Virus record (IMG/VR): IMGVR_UViG_3300008116_005721
Coordinates: 1 to 22,011 of that record
Length of the DNA stretch: 22,011 nucleotides
From: a virus
Strand: one strand, 5' to 3'
Both the position numbers and the translations under genes were made by a program. Shown here in pieces: positions 15,869-21,855 of this stretch. The notes beneath the pieces are model-generated. The model ran no database searches, had not been told where the DNA came from, and worked only from the letters and a program-made list of their open reading frames with translations. Each line of letters begins with the position of its first letter. Within the stretch, counting starts at the first letter, position 1.

Positions 15869-16252
15869 ATGAAATTTGAAGTAACGCATCCAAAAATTTG
15901 GAACAAACTTGCAGAGAAATCAATGCCTATGAAAAATAGGATTAAGATTTATGAAAAAATGGGTGGAGCATATCGTTTAGGTGAAGATGGTGGTGAACAA
16001 GTGTTCAATAAAATGACAGAATTACTAAAGCATAAAGTACAGGAGGCAGATTCCGGCGGTGACCACGAAGTTGGTATGGCTATGGGTCAGTTAGAAGATA
16101 TAATGAAAAATGCTACTGAACTTAAAGGTAAAATTGGTACTCAAGAAAAAAACTTACCAGGTTGGATTACTGACCATATTTCACAAGCAATGCAATTTAT
16201 TAACCAAGCTAACACCGGATACCACGAGTTAGGCGATAAAGGAGAAGAATAA
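15869..16252 (+). CDS. Unknown phage protein
   Basis: A 127-residue, mainly helical protein without a recognised domain. The C-terminal part LPGWITDHISQAMQFINQAN (94-113) followed by TGYHEL resembles a segment (L-x-x-W-V/I-x-x-x-I-x-x-A-x-x-x-I) that I recall at the C terminus of several small proteins of T4-like marine phages, some found near head genes. No enzyme motif, membrane segment or signal peptide is visible. The stop overlaps the next start (TAATG). Confidence 0.65.
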   Translation: MKFEVTHPKIWNKLAEKSMPMKNRIKIYEKMGGAYRLGEDGGEQVFNKMTELLKHKVQEADSGGDHEVGMAMGQLEDIMKNATELKGKIGTQEKNLPGWITDHISQAMQFINQANTGYHELGDKGEE

Positions 16253-16566
16253 TGGAAAATCTTTATTCGGTAATCATTACAGCACTAACCGTAGCAACAG
16301 GTGCATCAGCATTTAGATATTACGAAAAAAGAGCACAGAAAAGAGAAAGAGATGATGAGTTTATCAGACACGATTGCAAAGACCGTATTGCAAAGTTGGA
16401 AGCATTATTAGCAGAATCATCAAAAGAAAAAGATGAGATGCGAAGTATGATTTTAGATTTGACTAAGCAAGTCGCAGCATTAAGTGTTAAAGTTGAATTC
16501 CTTACAAAAGAAAATGAGGAACTTAATAAAAAGTCAAAAACTAAAAAGTCCTTATTGAATGGTTAA
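16252..16566 (+). CDS. Small membrane-anchored coiled-coil protein
   Basis: 104 residues. Residues about 4-22 (LYSVIITALTVATGASAF) form a single moderately hydrophobic segment, too near the N terminus to follow a long cytoplasmic domain. The rest is charged and helical, with heptad-like spacing over about 45-95 (IAKLEALLAESSKEKDEM, then VAALSVKVEFLTKENEEL). The layout, an N-terminal anchor with an extended coiled coil, would suit an inner-membrane spanin or another lysis or envelope-associated protein, but there is no holin, endolysin or outer spanin next to it, so the role is open. The start of the next gene lies inside its last codons. Confidence 0.7.
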   Translation: MENLYSVIITALTVATGASAFRYYEKRAQKRERDDEFIRHDCKDRIAKLEALLAESSKEKDEMRSMILDLTKQVAALSVKVEFLTKENEELNKKSKTKKSLLNG

Positions 16567-17407
16567 TTTTATATCTTCGTTATGGAATGGAATGAAAGTT
16601 GAATTTGGAAAAGTATATTCCAATCCATTTATTAATTCGTTCAAATCAATAAACGAAGAAGAACTACCATCGGGTAAAAAATTAAGAGTATTTGATTTTG
16701 ATGATACTCTTGTTAAAACCAATTCATTTATATATGTAAAGCATGCCGGGGGTAAGGAATCTAAATTAACACCAGGTGAATACGCAATATACGAACCAAA
16801 ATCAGATGACCAATTTGATTTTTCTGATTTTGAAAAAGTACAAGAACCACAGGAAATAAAAGGTATTACAAAATTACTAAAGACAGTTGCAAAATCGGAA
16901 GGTGAAAGAAAGGTAGTTATACTTACTGCAAGAAGTGCATATAAACCAGTTAAAGATTATTTAAAAGATATTGGACTTGATGGGATGTATGTAGTTGCAT
17001 TGGGAGATTCTGACCCACAAAAGAAAGCAGACTGGATTGAAGATAAAATTAAAAAGGGATACAATGATGTTTTCTTCATAGATGACTCTCACAAAAACGT
17101 TGCAGCAGTTAGTAAGTTGAAAGAAAAATATCCAAATATAAAAATGAAGGTTCAACATGTAAAACATGAAGTTCCAAAAGCACCAGCAAAAACATTTAAT
17201 CATTCAGAAAAAGAAAAACAAATGCCAACTAAAAAGGAACAACCTAAAGGAAACGACATGAGTTTAAAATCGTTATTACCAAAAGATTTAGATAAGAAAG
17301 TAAAAAATCCAGATACAGGTAAAATGATTAAAATCAAATCAGCATTGGCATACGATAAAAACACAAAAGCATACAAAGCAGCAGAATTTGCATTAAAAAG
17401 GAAATAA
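16559..17407 (+). CDS. HAD-superfamily phosphatase with basic C-terminal tail
   Basis: 282 residues. The HAD motifs are VFDFDDTLVKT (nucleophile D46, acid D48), ILTARSA (T123), a lysine-containing segment and FFIDDSHKN (D175-D176), giving an intact acid-phosphatase-type active site. The pattern resembles HAD proteins of T4-like phages; the substrate could be a sugar phosphate, a nucleotide or a nucleic-acid 3'-phosphate. After about residue 205 comes a lysine-rich linker and a separate tail (KNPDTGKMIKIKSALAYDKN, then TKAYKAA), a module I recall at the ends of other phage proteins. It is not a GmhB-type heptose phosphatase, whose motif is DRDGV. It is followed by the APS-kinase-like gene after 3 bases. 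Confidence 0.85.
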   Translation: MVNFISSLWNGMKVEFGKVYSNPFINSFKSINEEELPSGKKLRVFDFDDTLVKTNSFIYVKHAGGKESKLTPGEYAIYEPKSDDQFDFSDFEKVQEPQEIKGITKLLKTVAKSEGERKVVILTARSAYKPVKDYLKDIGLDGMYVVALGDSDPQKKADWIEDKIKKGYNDVFFIDDSHKNVAAVSKLKEKYPNIKMKVQHVKHEVPKAPAKTFNHSEKEKQMPTKKEQPKGNDMSLKSLLPKDLDKKVKNPDTGKMIKIKSALAYDKNTKAYKAAEFALKRK

Positions 17408-17410
17408 GTT

Positions 17411-17857
17411 ATGATTTACCTATTTACAGGTCAGCCAGGAAGTGGTAAGACTACTTTGGCAAAGAAGTTACAATTTTGGTTACAAACAGAAAAAAGAAAC
17501 TGGAGAAAATCCGTACTACATATTGATGGAGATAAGTTAAGAGAATTATTTCCGAACAAAGATTATTCTAAAGAAGGTAGAGAAAAAAATATCCAAAAAG
17601 CATTTGATATTGCAAAGTATTTAGATTCTGAAGGAGTTGATGTTGTAATCAGTTTAGTTTCACCTTATAGAAATTTGAGAGAAGGATTAAAATCCGAATG
17701 CAAAGTTGTAGAAATATATTGCCACACCAGAAAAATGAGAGGTAGAGAAGATAAGTTTGCATTAGATTATGAACCACCTATTCAATTTTTTGTAGATTTG
17801 GATACATCTGATTCGGTAGATGTGACATTTACAAAATTAATAAAAATGTTAGTTTGA
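17411..17857 (+). CDS. cysC: APS-kinase-like P-loop kinase
   Basis: 148 residues. GQPGSGKTT (7-15) is the P-loop, HIDGDKLRELF (37-47) matches the DGDxxR substrate region of adenylylsulfate kinase, and SLVSPYRNLRE matches the VSPYRxxR motif of that family. APS kinase makes PAPS, the sulfate donor for sulfotransferases. The protein is shorter than usual bacterial CysC (about 180-200 residues), mainly through a reduced C terminus. No ATP sulfurylase or sulfotransferase is recognisable in this window, so the substrate is uncertain; a related small-molecule kinase remains possible. Confidence 0.78.
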   Translation: MIYLFTGQPGSGKTTLAKKLQFWLQTEKRNWRKSVLHIDGDKLRELFPNKDYSKEGREKNIQKAFDIAKYLDSEGVDVVISLVSPYRNLREGLKSECKVVEIYCHTRKMRGREDKFALDYEPPIQFFVDLDTSDSVDVTFTKLIKMLV

Positions 17858-17860
17858 TAT

Positions 17861-17889
17861 ACTTATAGTTATAATTAAATGTTATAAGT
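17861..17889. repeat. Inverted repeat abutting the start codon of the HNH-like gene
   Basis: ACTTATA (17861-17867) and TATAAGT (17883-17889) form perfect 7-base arms with a 15-base spacer; the right arm ends directly at ATG 17890. It could be an operator, for example for autoregulation by the helix-turn-helix part of the downstream protein, or an RNA hairpin covering the start. Confidence 0.4.
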
Positions 17890-18483
17890 ATGGAACAAAC
17901 GGATAATTTTTTCCCAAATTTAGATGAAACACCAAAGGGAAAAAGAGGATTGGGAGCAAAACCACTCCTTGAATCACAAATAAAAGCAGCACAAGAAAAA
18001 TCCCGTTCAGCATTTGAAGCTGCACGATTGTTAGGAGTATCTTACAATACTTACAAAAAGTATGCAAAACTATATGGTATTTTCGAAGACCTTAAAAATC
18101 CATATGGTATTGGAATTGAGAAAGCAAAAAAGATTAAAAATAAAAAATATCACATAGAGGAGTTGATAGATGGTAAACATCTTCACTATCCACTACATAA
18201 ATTTAAAAATAAATTATTTGATAGTGGATATGTTCCAAAAGTTTGTGGTAGTTGTGGATTTAGTGAAGCCAGAATTACGGATGGTAAAATGCCACTACTC
18301 ATAGATTTTTTGGATGGCAATTTGAACAATAGAAAATTAGATAATATCAGACCGCTTTGCTACAATTGTTTCTTTCTTTTAGTCGGAGATAGAAATGTAA
18401 AAAATTGGTATGCAGAGAACGGTGGACAAATAACCGAAGATGAAGAAAAGAATTTACAGGAGCAAAGTTCCATTCAGGATTAG
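17890..18483 (+). CDS. HNH-fold zinc protein with helix-turn-helix, catalytic histidines missing
   Basis: 197 residues. Residues about 30-62 (AAQEKSRSAFEAARLLGVSY, then NTYKKYAKLYG) look like a helix-turn-helix. The C-terminal half has an HNH scaffold: CGSC (C119, C122) and C157-x2-C160 as the zinc pairs, and IDFLDGNLNNRKLDNIRPLC between them. In active HNH enzymes of this type the text reads DHxDGN ... N ... CxxCH. Here the first His is Phe140 and the His after the second pair is Phe161, while Asn152 remains. The protein is therefore probably a DNA-binding protein without nuclease activity (inference). It overlaps the start of hddA by 44 bases. Confidence 0.78.
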   Translation: MEQTDNFFPNLDETPKGKRGLGAKPLLESQIKAAQEKSRSAFEAARLLGVSYNTYKKYAKLYGIFEDLKNPYGIGIEKAKKIKNKKYHIEELIDGKHLHYPLHKFKNKLFDSGYVPKVCGSCGFSEARITDGKMPLLIDFLDGNLNNRKLDNIRPLCYNCFFLLVGDRNVKNWYAENGGQITEDEEKNLQEQSSIQD

Positions 18484-19474
18484 TTTCGGTGGTGGTGGAA
18501 CTGATATGCCCGATTATTGTAAACACCATACCGGTGCAGTAATTAATACTACAATTCGTTTGTTTACTCATACATCGTTAGAATTGAGGGAAGATGGTAA
18601 GGTATCGTTTTATTGGGTAAATAAAGAGGAAAGAGAGGAGCATGATTTCAGTAATGAGTTAGATTGTTCTTATGGATTAAAACTCTTTAAAGCAACCCAC
18701 AATCACATATGTAAGAGATTTAAGTTAGACCCTTTTGGATATGATATAGTTAGTTGGCAAGATGTTCCAACGGGAAGTGGATTAGGTACTTCATCTACAT
18801 TAATTGTTTCTCTTATTGGAGTTTATATGGAATTATTCAATTTACCATTGGGAGAATATGACATAGCCGAAATGGCAATCCAAATAGAAAGAGTTGAATT
18901 GGCAGAGAATGGTGGAAAACAGGATCAGTACGCAGCAGCATTTGGTGGATTCAACTACATGGAATTTAAAGGAGATGATGTGATTGTAAATCCACTTCGC
19001 ATTAAAGATAGCGTACAGGATGAATTAGAAAATAATGTGGTTCTTTATTTTACAAATTTTACAAGAAATAGTTCTGATGTGTTGGAAGAACAAGTTACTA
19101 AAATGAAAAATAAAAATAAAACATCGGTATTATCTTTACATGCATTGGTAGAGCAAGCAAAATTAATGAAGGATTGTTTGATAAAAGGGAATATAGATGA
19201 TTTGGGTGAGATATTGGATTATGGATTTCAGCAAAAGAAAATGTTAGCAAAGGGAATAAGTACGCCTGAAATAGAATTACTATATGAAACGGCTTTAGCA
19301 GCCGGAGCAACTGGTGGTAAAATAAGTGGTGCAGGTGGAGGTGGTTTTATGTTTTTCTATTGTCCAAACAATACAAAATATGATGTTATCAAAGCATTGG
19401 ACAAATTAAACATGGGATATCATCAACCATTCACTTGGAATAAATTGGGTATTAGGACTTGGCAAATTGGATAA
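18440..19474 (+). CDS. hddA: GHMP kinase, D-glycero-D-manno-heptose 7-phosphate kinase-like
   Basis: 344 residues, the normal size of HddA. GHMP motif 1 appears as FRISFGGGGTDMPDY (12-26), motif 2 as PTGSGLGTSST (110-120) and motif 3 as GKISGAGGGGFMFF (293-306). The FGGGGTD form of motif 1 is characteristic of heptose-7-phosphate kinases and their fucokinase-like relatives. HddA phosphorylates heptose 7-phosphate at C1 on the way to GDP-heptose. The other steps (GmhA isomerase, GmhB phosphatase, HddC nucleotidyltransferase) are not visible here, so they must come from the host or lie elsewhere on the phage. It is downstream of the HNH-like gene with a long overlap, and its 3' end carries the promoter for iscU. 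Confidence 0.88.
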   Translation: MKKRIYRSKVPFRISFGGGGTDMPDYCKHHTGAVINTTIRLFTHTSLELREDGKVSFYWVNKEEREEHDFSNELDCSYGLKLFKATHNHICKRFKLDPFGYDIVSWQDVPTGSGLGTSSTLIVSLIGVYMELFNLPLGEYDIAEMAIQIERVELAENGGKQDQYAAAFGGFNYMEFKGDDVIVNPLRIKDSVQDELENNVVLYFTNFTRNSSDVLEEQVTKMKNKNKTSVLSLHALVEQAKLMKDCLIKGNIDDLGEILDYGFQQKKMLAKGISTPEIELLYETALAAGATGGKISGAGGGGFMFFYCPNNTKYDVIKALDKLNMGYHQPFTWNKLGIRTWQIG

Positions 19475-19489
19475 TTTTACTTATATTTA
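19458..19489 (+). promoter_or_regulatory. Candidate Bacteroidetes-type promoter for iscU-iscA
   Basis: CTTG (19458-19461), 20 bases, then TATATTTA (19482-19489), with ATG 19512 about 22 bases further on. The spacing is the same as in the candidates at 3536 and 21569. The first element lies within the end of hddA. Confidence 0.5.
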
Positions 19490-19499
19490 TAAAAGTAAA
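19476..19499. repeat. Inverted repeat over the iscU promoter -7 region
   Basis: TTTACTT (19476-19482) and AAGTAAA (19493-19499) are perfect 7-base arms around a 10-base spacer that contains most of the TATATTTA element. It may be an operator; no T-tract follows, so it is not an intrinsic terminator. Confidence 0.35.
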
Positions 19500-19511
19500 T
19501 AAGATAATAAT

Positions 19512-19922
19512 ATGGCATATAGTGAAAAGGTGTTAGACCATTATTCTAACCCAAAGAACGTAGGAACATTAGATAAATCTAAATCGAATGTAGGTACGGG
19601 ATTGGTAGGTGCACCCGAATGTGGTGATGTAATGAGATTACAAATCGAAGTAAATGATGGTGTGATAACCGATGCTAAATTCAAAACTTTTGGGTGTGGT
19701 TCGGCAATCGCGGCATCTTCCCTAGCAACTGAATGGTTGAAGGGTAAGAGTGTAGATGAAGCCCTAACGATTGATAATATGGATTTGGTAGAAGAACTAA
19801 ATCTACCGCCTGTAAAAATACATTGTTCGGTATTGGCAGAAGATGCAATTAAATCGGCAATAAACGATTATAGAAAAAAGCAAGGATTAGAAGAATTAAT
19901 TTTTGAAGAATCACATATATGA
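19512..19922 (+). CDS. iscU: Iron-sulfur cluster scaffold protein IscU
   Basis: 136 residues. This is the scaffold on which new Fe-S clusters are assembled from sulfur supplied by a cysteine desulfurase. The three cluster cysteines and the aspartate are present: C37 and D39 (PECGD), C62 (FGCGSA), and C105 with H104 (KIHCSV). LPPVK at 98-102 is the motif by which IscU binds the HscA chaperone, so the protein is of the ISC rather than the SufU type. No cysteine desulfurase or chaperone gene is nearby, implying that host proteins complete the pathway. Its stop overlaps the iscA start (ATGA). Confidence 0.95.
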   Translation: MAYSEKVLDHYSNPKNVGTLDKSKSNVGTGLVGAPECGDVMRLQIEVNDGVITDAKFKTFGCGSAIAASSLATEWLKGKSVDEALTIDNMDLVEELNLPPVKIHCSVLAEDAIKSAINDYRKKQGLEELIFEESHI

Positions 19923-20242
19923 TTACAGTTTCAGAATCAGCAGCAAAAAAATTAAAATCACTGATTGAAGAAAGTGGGTTTACCACTCCTTATGTTAGAG
20001 TGGCAGTTAAGGGTGGTGGTTGTAGTGGTTTATCATATGACCTTTCATTTGATACCGACCAACATCCTACCGATACAATTGCAGAAGACAAGGGTGTAAA
20101 AATTTTAGTAGACAATAAATCGTTACTATACCTATTCGGTACTGAATTAGAATTTTCAGATGGTTTAAATGGTAAAGGTTTTCAGTTTATAAATCCCAAC
20201 GCTAGCCGAACTTGCGGATGTGGAGAAAGTTTCGCAGTATGA
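19919..20242 (+). CDS. iscA: A-type iron-sulfur carrier protein (IscA/SufA family)
   Basis: 107 residues, the normal length. The three conserved cysteines are C35 (GGGCSGL) and C99-x-C101 (TCGCGESF) near the C terminus. A-type carriers pass clusters, mainly 4Fe-4S, from the scaffold to target enzymes. It is translationally coupled to iscU by ATGA, which supports a joint function. The name IscA rather than SufA is taken from the neighbour; the sequence alone does not decide. A possible target encoded nearby is the cysteine-bearing nuclease at 3572. Confidence 0.94.
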   Translation: MITVSESAAKKLKSLIEESGFTTPYVRVAVKGGGCSGLSYDLSFDTDQHPTDTIAEDKGVKILVDNKSLLYLFGTELEFSDGLNGKGFQFINPNASRTCGCGESFAV

Positions 20243-20646
20243 TAATAAAACCAAAAAAAGTAGAAAAACTTTGGGGTTACGAATTATGGATTCACAATGA
20301 TAAACAATATTGTGGAAAACTTTTAGTATTTCCAAAAGAAGGTAGTAATTTTTCTATGCACTACCATATGATTAAAAATGAAACTTGGTATGTACAATCC
20401 GGTAGGTTTCAATTTGATTGGATTGATAATACAAAATTACACAGAATGGTTATAAATGAAGGTGATGTAATTTATATAGAAAGAGGAAAACCACACCAAT
20501 TAACCGCATTAGAAGAAGATTCATCAATATTTGAAGTTTCAACTGAACACTTTGAAGATGATTCTTACAGAATTTATAGAGATAATCCACAAGAATTAGA
20601 TGATATTCGATACGTTGAAAATCCAAATACGAAATTCGATATATGA
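20239..20646 (+). CDS. Cupin, sugar-phosphate-isomerase-like
   Basis: 135 residues, a single cupin domain. The metal site is H41-x-H43 with E48 (MHYHMIKNETWYV) and the distal H86 (GKPHQLTA), in the arrangement of the mannose-6-phosphate isomerase type II C-terminal domain. GDVIYIERG before the distal His is the second cupin motif. The protein may act on a sugar phosphate or nucleotide sugar, perhaps with HddA, but many such small cupins have no proven reaction. ATG 20239 forms an ATGA overlap with the iscA stop and is preferred over the ATG nine codons upstream. Confidence 0.82.
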   Translation: MIIKPKKVEKLWGYELWIHNDKQYCGKLLVFPKEGSNFSMHYHMIKNETWYVQSGRFQFDWIDNTKLHRMVINEGDVIYIERGKPHQLTALEEDSSIFEVSTEHFEDDSYRIYRDNPQELDDIRYVENPNTKFDI

Positions 20647-21371
20647 GTAAATTGTGGATTATAGGAGATAGTTTTACAGGTGTTTCAAAAGAAAAAAATT
20701 ATTGGCCTGAAATTCTATGCAGCAAATTTAAAGGTAAAAACTATTATGTTTCATCGAAAAGCAGTAGAGATTTTCAAACAATAATTGATATATTTTTAAG
20801 AAACTTAAAGGATATAAATTCAGAAGATTTTGTAATTTTGGTATTACCCACATTAGCTAGAGTAAGAGTGCCGAGAAGATATGAGATATGTGATGTAGAA
20901 CATTGTTCGTATGAACTTCAAAATCACGAAGAATTAAAATCAAAACATCACGATTTTTTTATGGGTGCACATGCATACCAACCTGATAATTTAATTGGTA
21001 GTGATTTTGAATTAGAATACCCATTAACAGGAATTTCAATTGAAGATTTAGATAAAAAAGTAAAAACAAATTATATTATTAACTCATCAAATGCATCAAA
21101 ACAAAATTATATTGAGATATTATGTTCATTAAAAGAATATTTACCATTTGAACTTTTTATATGGAGTTGGGAAAATGAAATAGAATCCGAAATTATTACA
21201 ACTAAAAACCAAATAACAAAGCAAATTGGATTTTGGCATACGATACATGATATTTGGGAAGAAACAAATGGTGAGTATGGCACAAAGGCAGATTTTCATT
21301 TTTCAGAAAAAATGCACAAAGCATTTGCAGATTATCTTATTGTTAAATTTCCACAATTTTTTAACGTATGA
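20643..21371 (+). CDS. SGNH-hydrolase-like protein
   Basis: 242 residues. The N terminus IIGDSFTG (G8-D9-S10) is the GDS nucleophile block, and DFHFSEKMHKAFADYL near the end (D217-x-H219) is the DxxH-like block that carries the catalytic Asp and His; here the spacing is D-x-H rather than D-x-x-H. The middle blocks are less clear (KSSRDFQTI for the Gly/Asn region). Proteins of this kind occur in T4-like marine phages. A carbohydrate esterase acting on acetylated sugars would suit the surrounding sugar genes, but this is inferred. ATGA overlaps join it to both neighbours. Confidence 0.75.
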   Translation: MSKLWIIGDSFTGVSKEKNYWPEILCSKFKGKNYYVSSKSSRDFQTIIDIFLRNLKDINSEDFVILVLPTLARVRVPRRYEICDVEHCSYELQNHEELKSKHHDFFMGAHAYQPDNLIGSDFELEYPLTGISIEDLDKKVKTNYIINSSNASKQNYIEILCSLKEYLPFELFIWSWENEIESEIITTKNQITKQIGFWHTIHDIWEETNGEYGTKADFHFSEKMHKAFADYLIVKFPQFFNV

Positions 21372-21568
21372 GTATAAAGAACTCTAAAGAAAATAATAGT
21401 AAAACGGAAAAACCTCAAAAATTTGAATACATATTTGAAGATGAAGAATCTACTTCGATATGGAAATATGACCTTAAAAAACAACCAAACGGGCCCATTT
21501 CGGTTGAGTATAAATGGAAACCACATTACCTAAAAGAGTTAGAACTTCGGAAGAAAAGAGGGAGATGA
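21368..21568 (+). CDS. Small unknown protein
   Basis: 66 residues, charged, without signal peptide or membrane segment. The central part (KFEYIFEDEESTSIWKYDL) alternates acidic and aromatic residues, and the tail is basic (LKELELRKKRGR). I recognise no family. It is kept as a gene because it is ATGA-coupled to the preceding gene and ends just where the next promoter-like site begins. Confidence 0.6.
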   Translation: MSIKNSKENNSKTEKPQKFEYIFEDEESTSIWKYDLKKQPNGPISVEYKWKPHYLKELELRKKRGR

Positions 21569-21600
21569 TTTGGTAGTATCAAATATTTTCCTTATATTTA
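21569..21600 (+). promoter_or_regulatory. Candidate Bacteroidetes-type promoter for the histone-like gene
   Basis: TTTG (21569-21572), 20 bases, then TATATTTA (21593-21600), the best match in the window to the TTTG / TAnnTTTG consensus. ATG 21622 follows 21 bases later, and the gene is closed by its own terminator, so this looks like a one-gene transcription unit. Confidence 0.6.
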
Positions 21601-21621
21601 CATAACAATAAAAACTAAATT

Positions 21622-21801
21622 ATGAGCAAAAAGCAAGAATTGTTTGAACAGATGAAAGATTTGTGGACAAAATTTGAAGCAGAACACAGCAAGACAACAA
21701 AGGTATCACAGAAGAATGCCCGAACCATAATTGGTGACCTTAAGAAATTGGTTACAGATTATAGAACGGCTTCGGTAGAAGAAACTAAAAATAGTAATTA
21801 A
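21622..21801 (+). CDS. Small histone H1-like (Hc1-like) protein
   Basis: 59 residues: a helical, moderately basic protein beginning MSKKQELFEQMKDLWTKFEA and continuing through SQKNARTIIGDLKKLVTDYR to TASVEETK. The second half fits the pattern of the short Bacteroidetes histone-H1-like (Hc1-type) proteins, in which a segment of the form ARKxxxxLxKLxxxxRxxSxEExK recurs (from memory). The lysine/alanine-rich tail of chlamydial Hc1 is absent. It may bind DNA and affect nucleoid or phage-genome packing. It has its own promoter-like site and a strong terminator, consistent with separate and possibly strong expression. Confidence in the reading frame is high; the family call is moderate. Confidence 0.7.
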   Translation: MSKKQELFEQMKDLWTKFEAEHSKTTKVSQKNARTIIGDLKKLVTDYRTASVEETKNSN

Positions 21802-21805
21802 ACCC

Positions 21806-21839
21806 AAAGGGTGTGACAAAGTCCACCCTTTTATTTTTT
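21806..21839 (+). terminator. Intrinsic (Rho-independent) terminator
   Basis: AAAGGGTG (21806-21813) pairs with CACCCTTT (21824-21831); inside, GAC and GTC can extend the stem with one bulged base around an AAA loop. A T-rich run (21829-21839) follows. It starts 5 bases after the histone-like gene and separates it from the next gene. Confidence 0.88.
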
Positions 21840-21855
21840 AACCAAAAAAACAAAT

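Noticed and set aside
16559-17407. GmhB heptose bisphosphate phosphatase, to complete the heptose route with HddA
   Set aside because: The nucleophile motif is DFDDT, not the DRDGV form of GmhB, and there is no GmhB-type zinc-binding cysteine loop.
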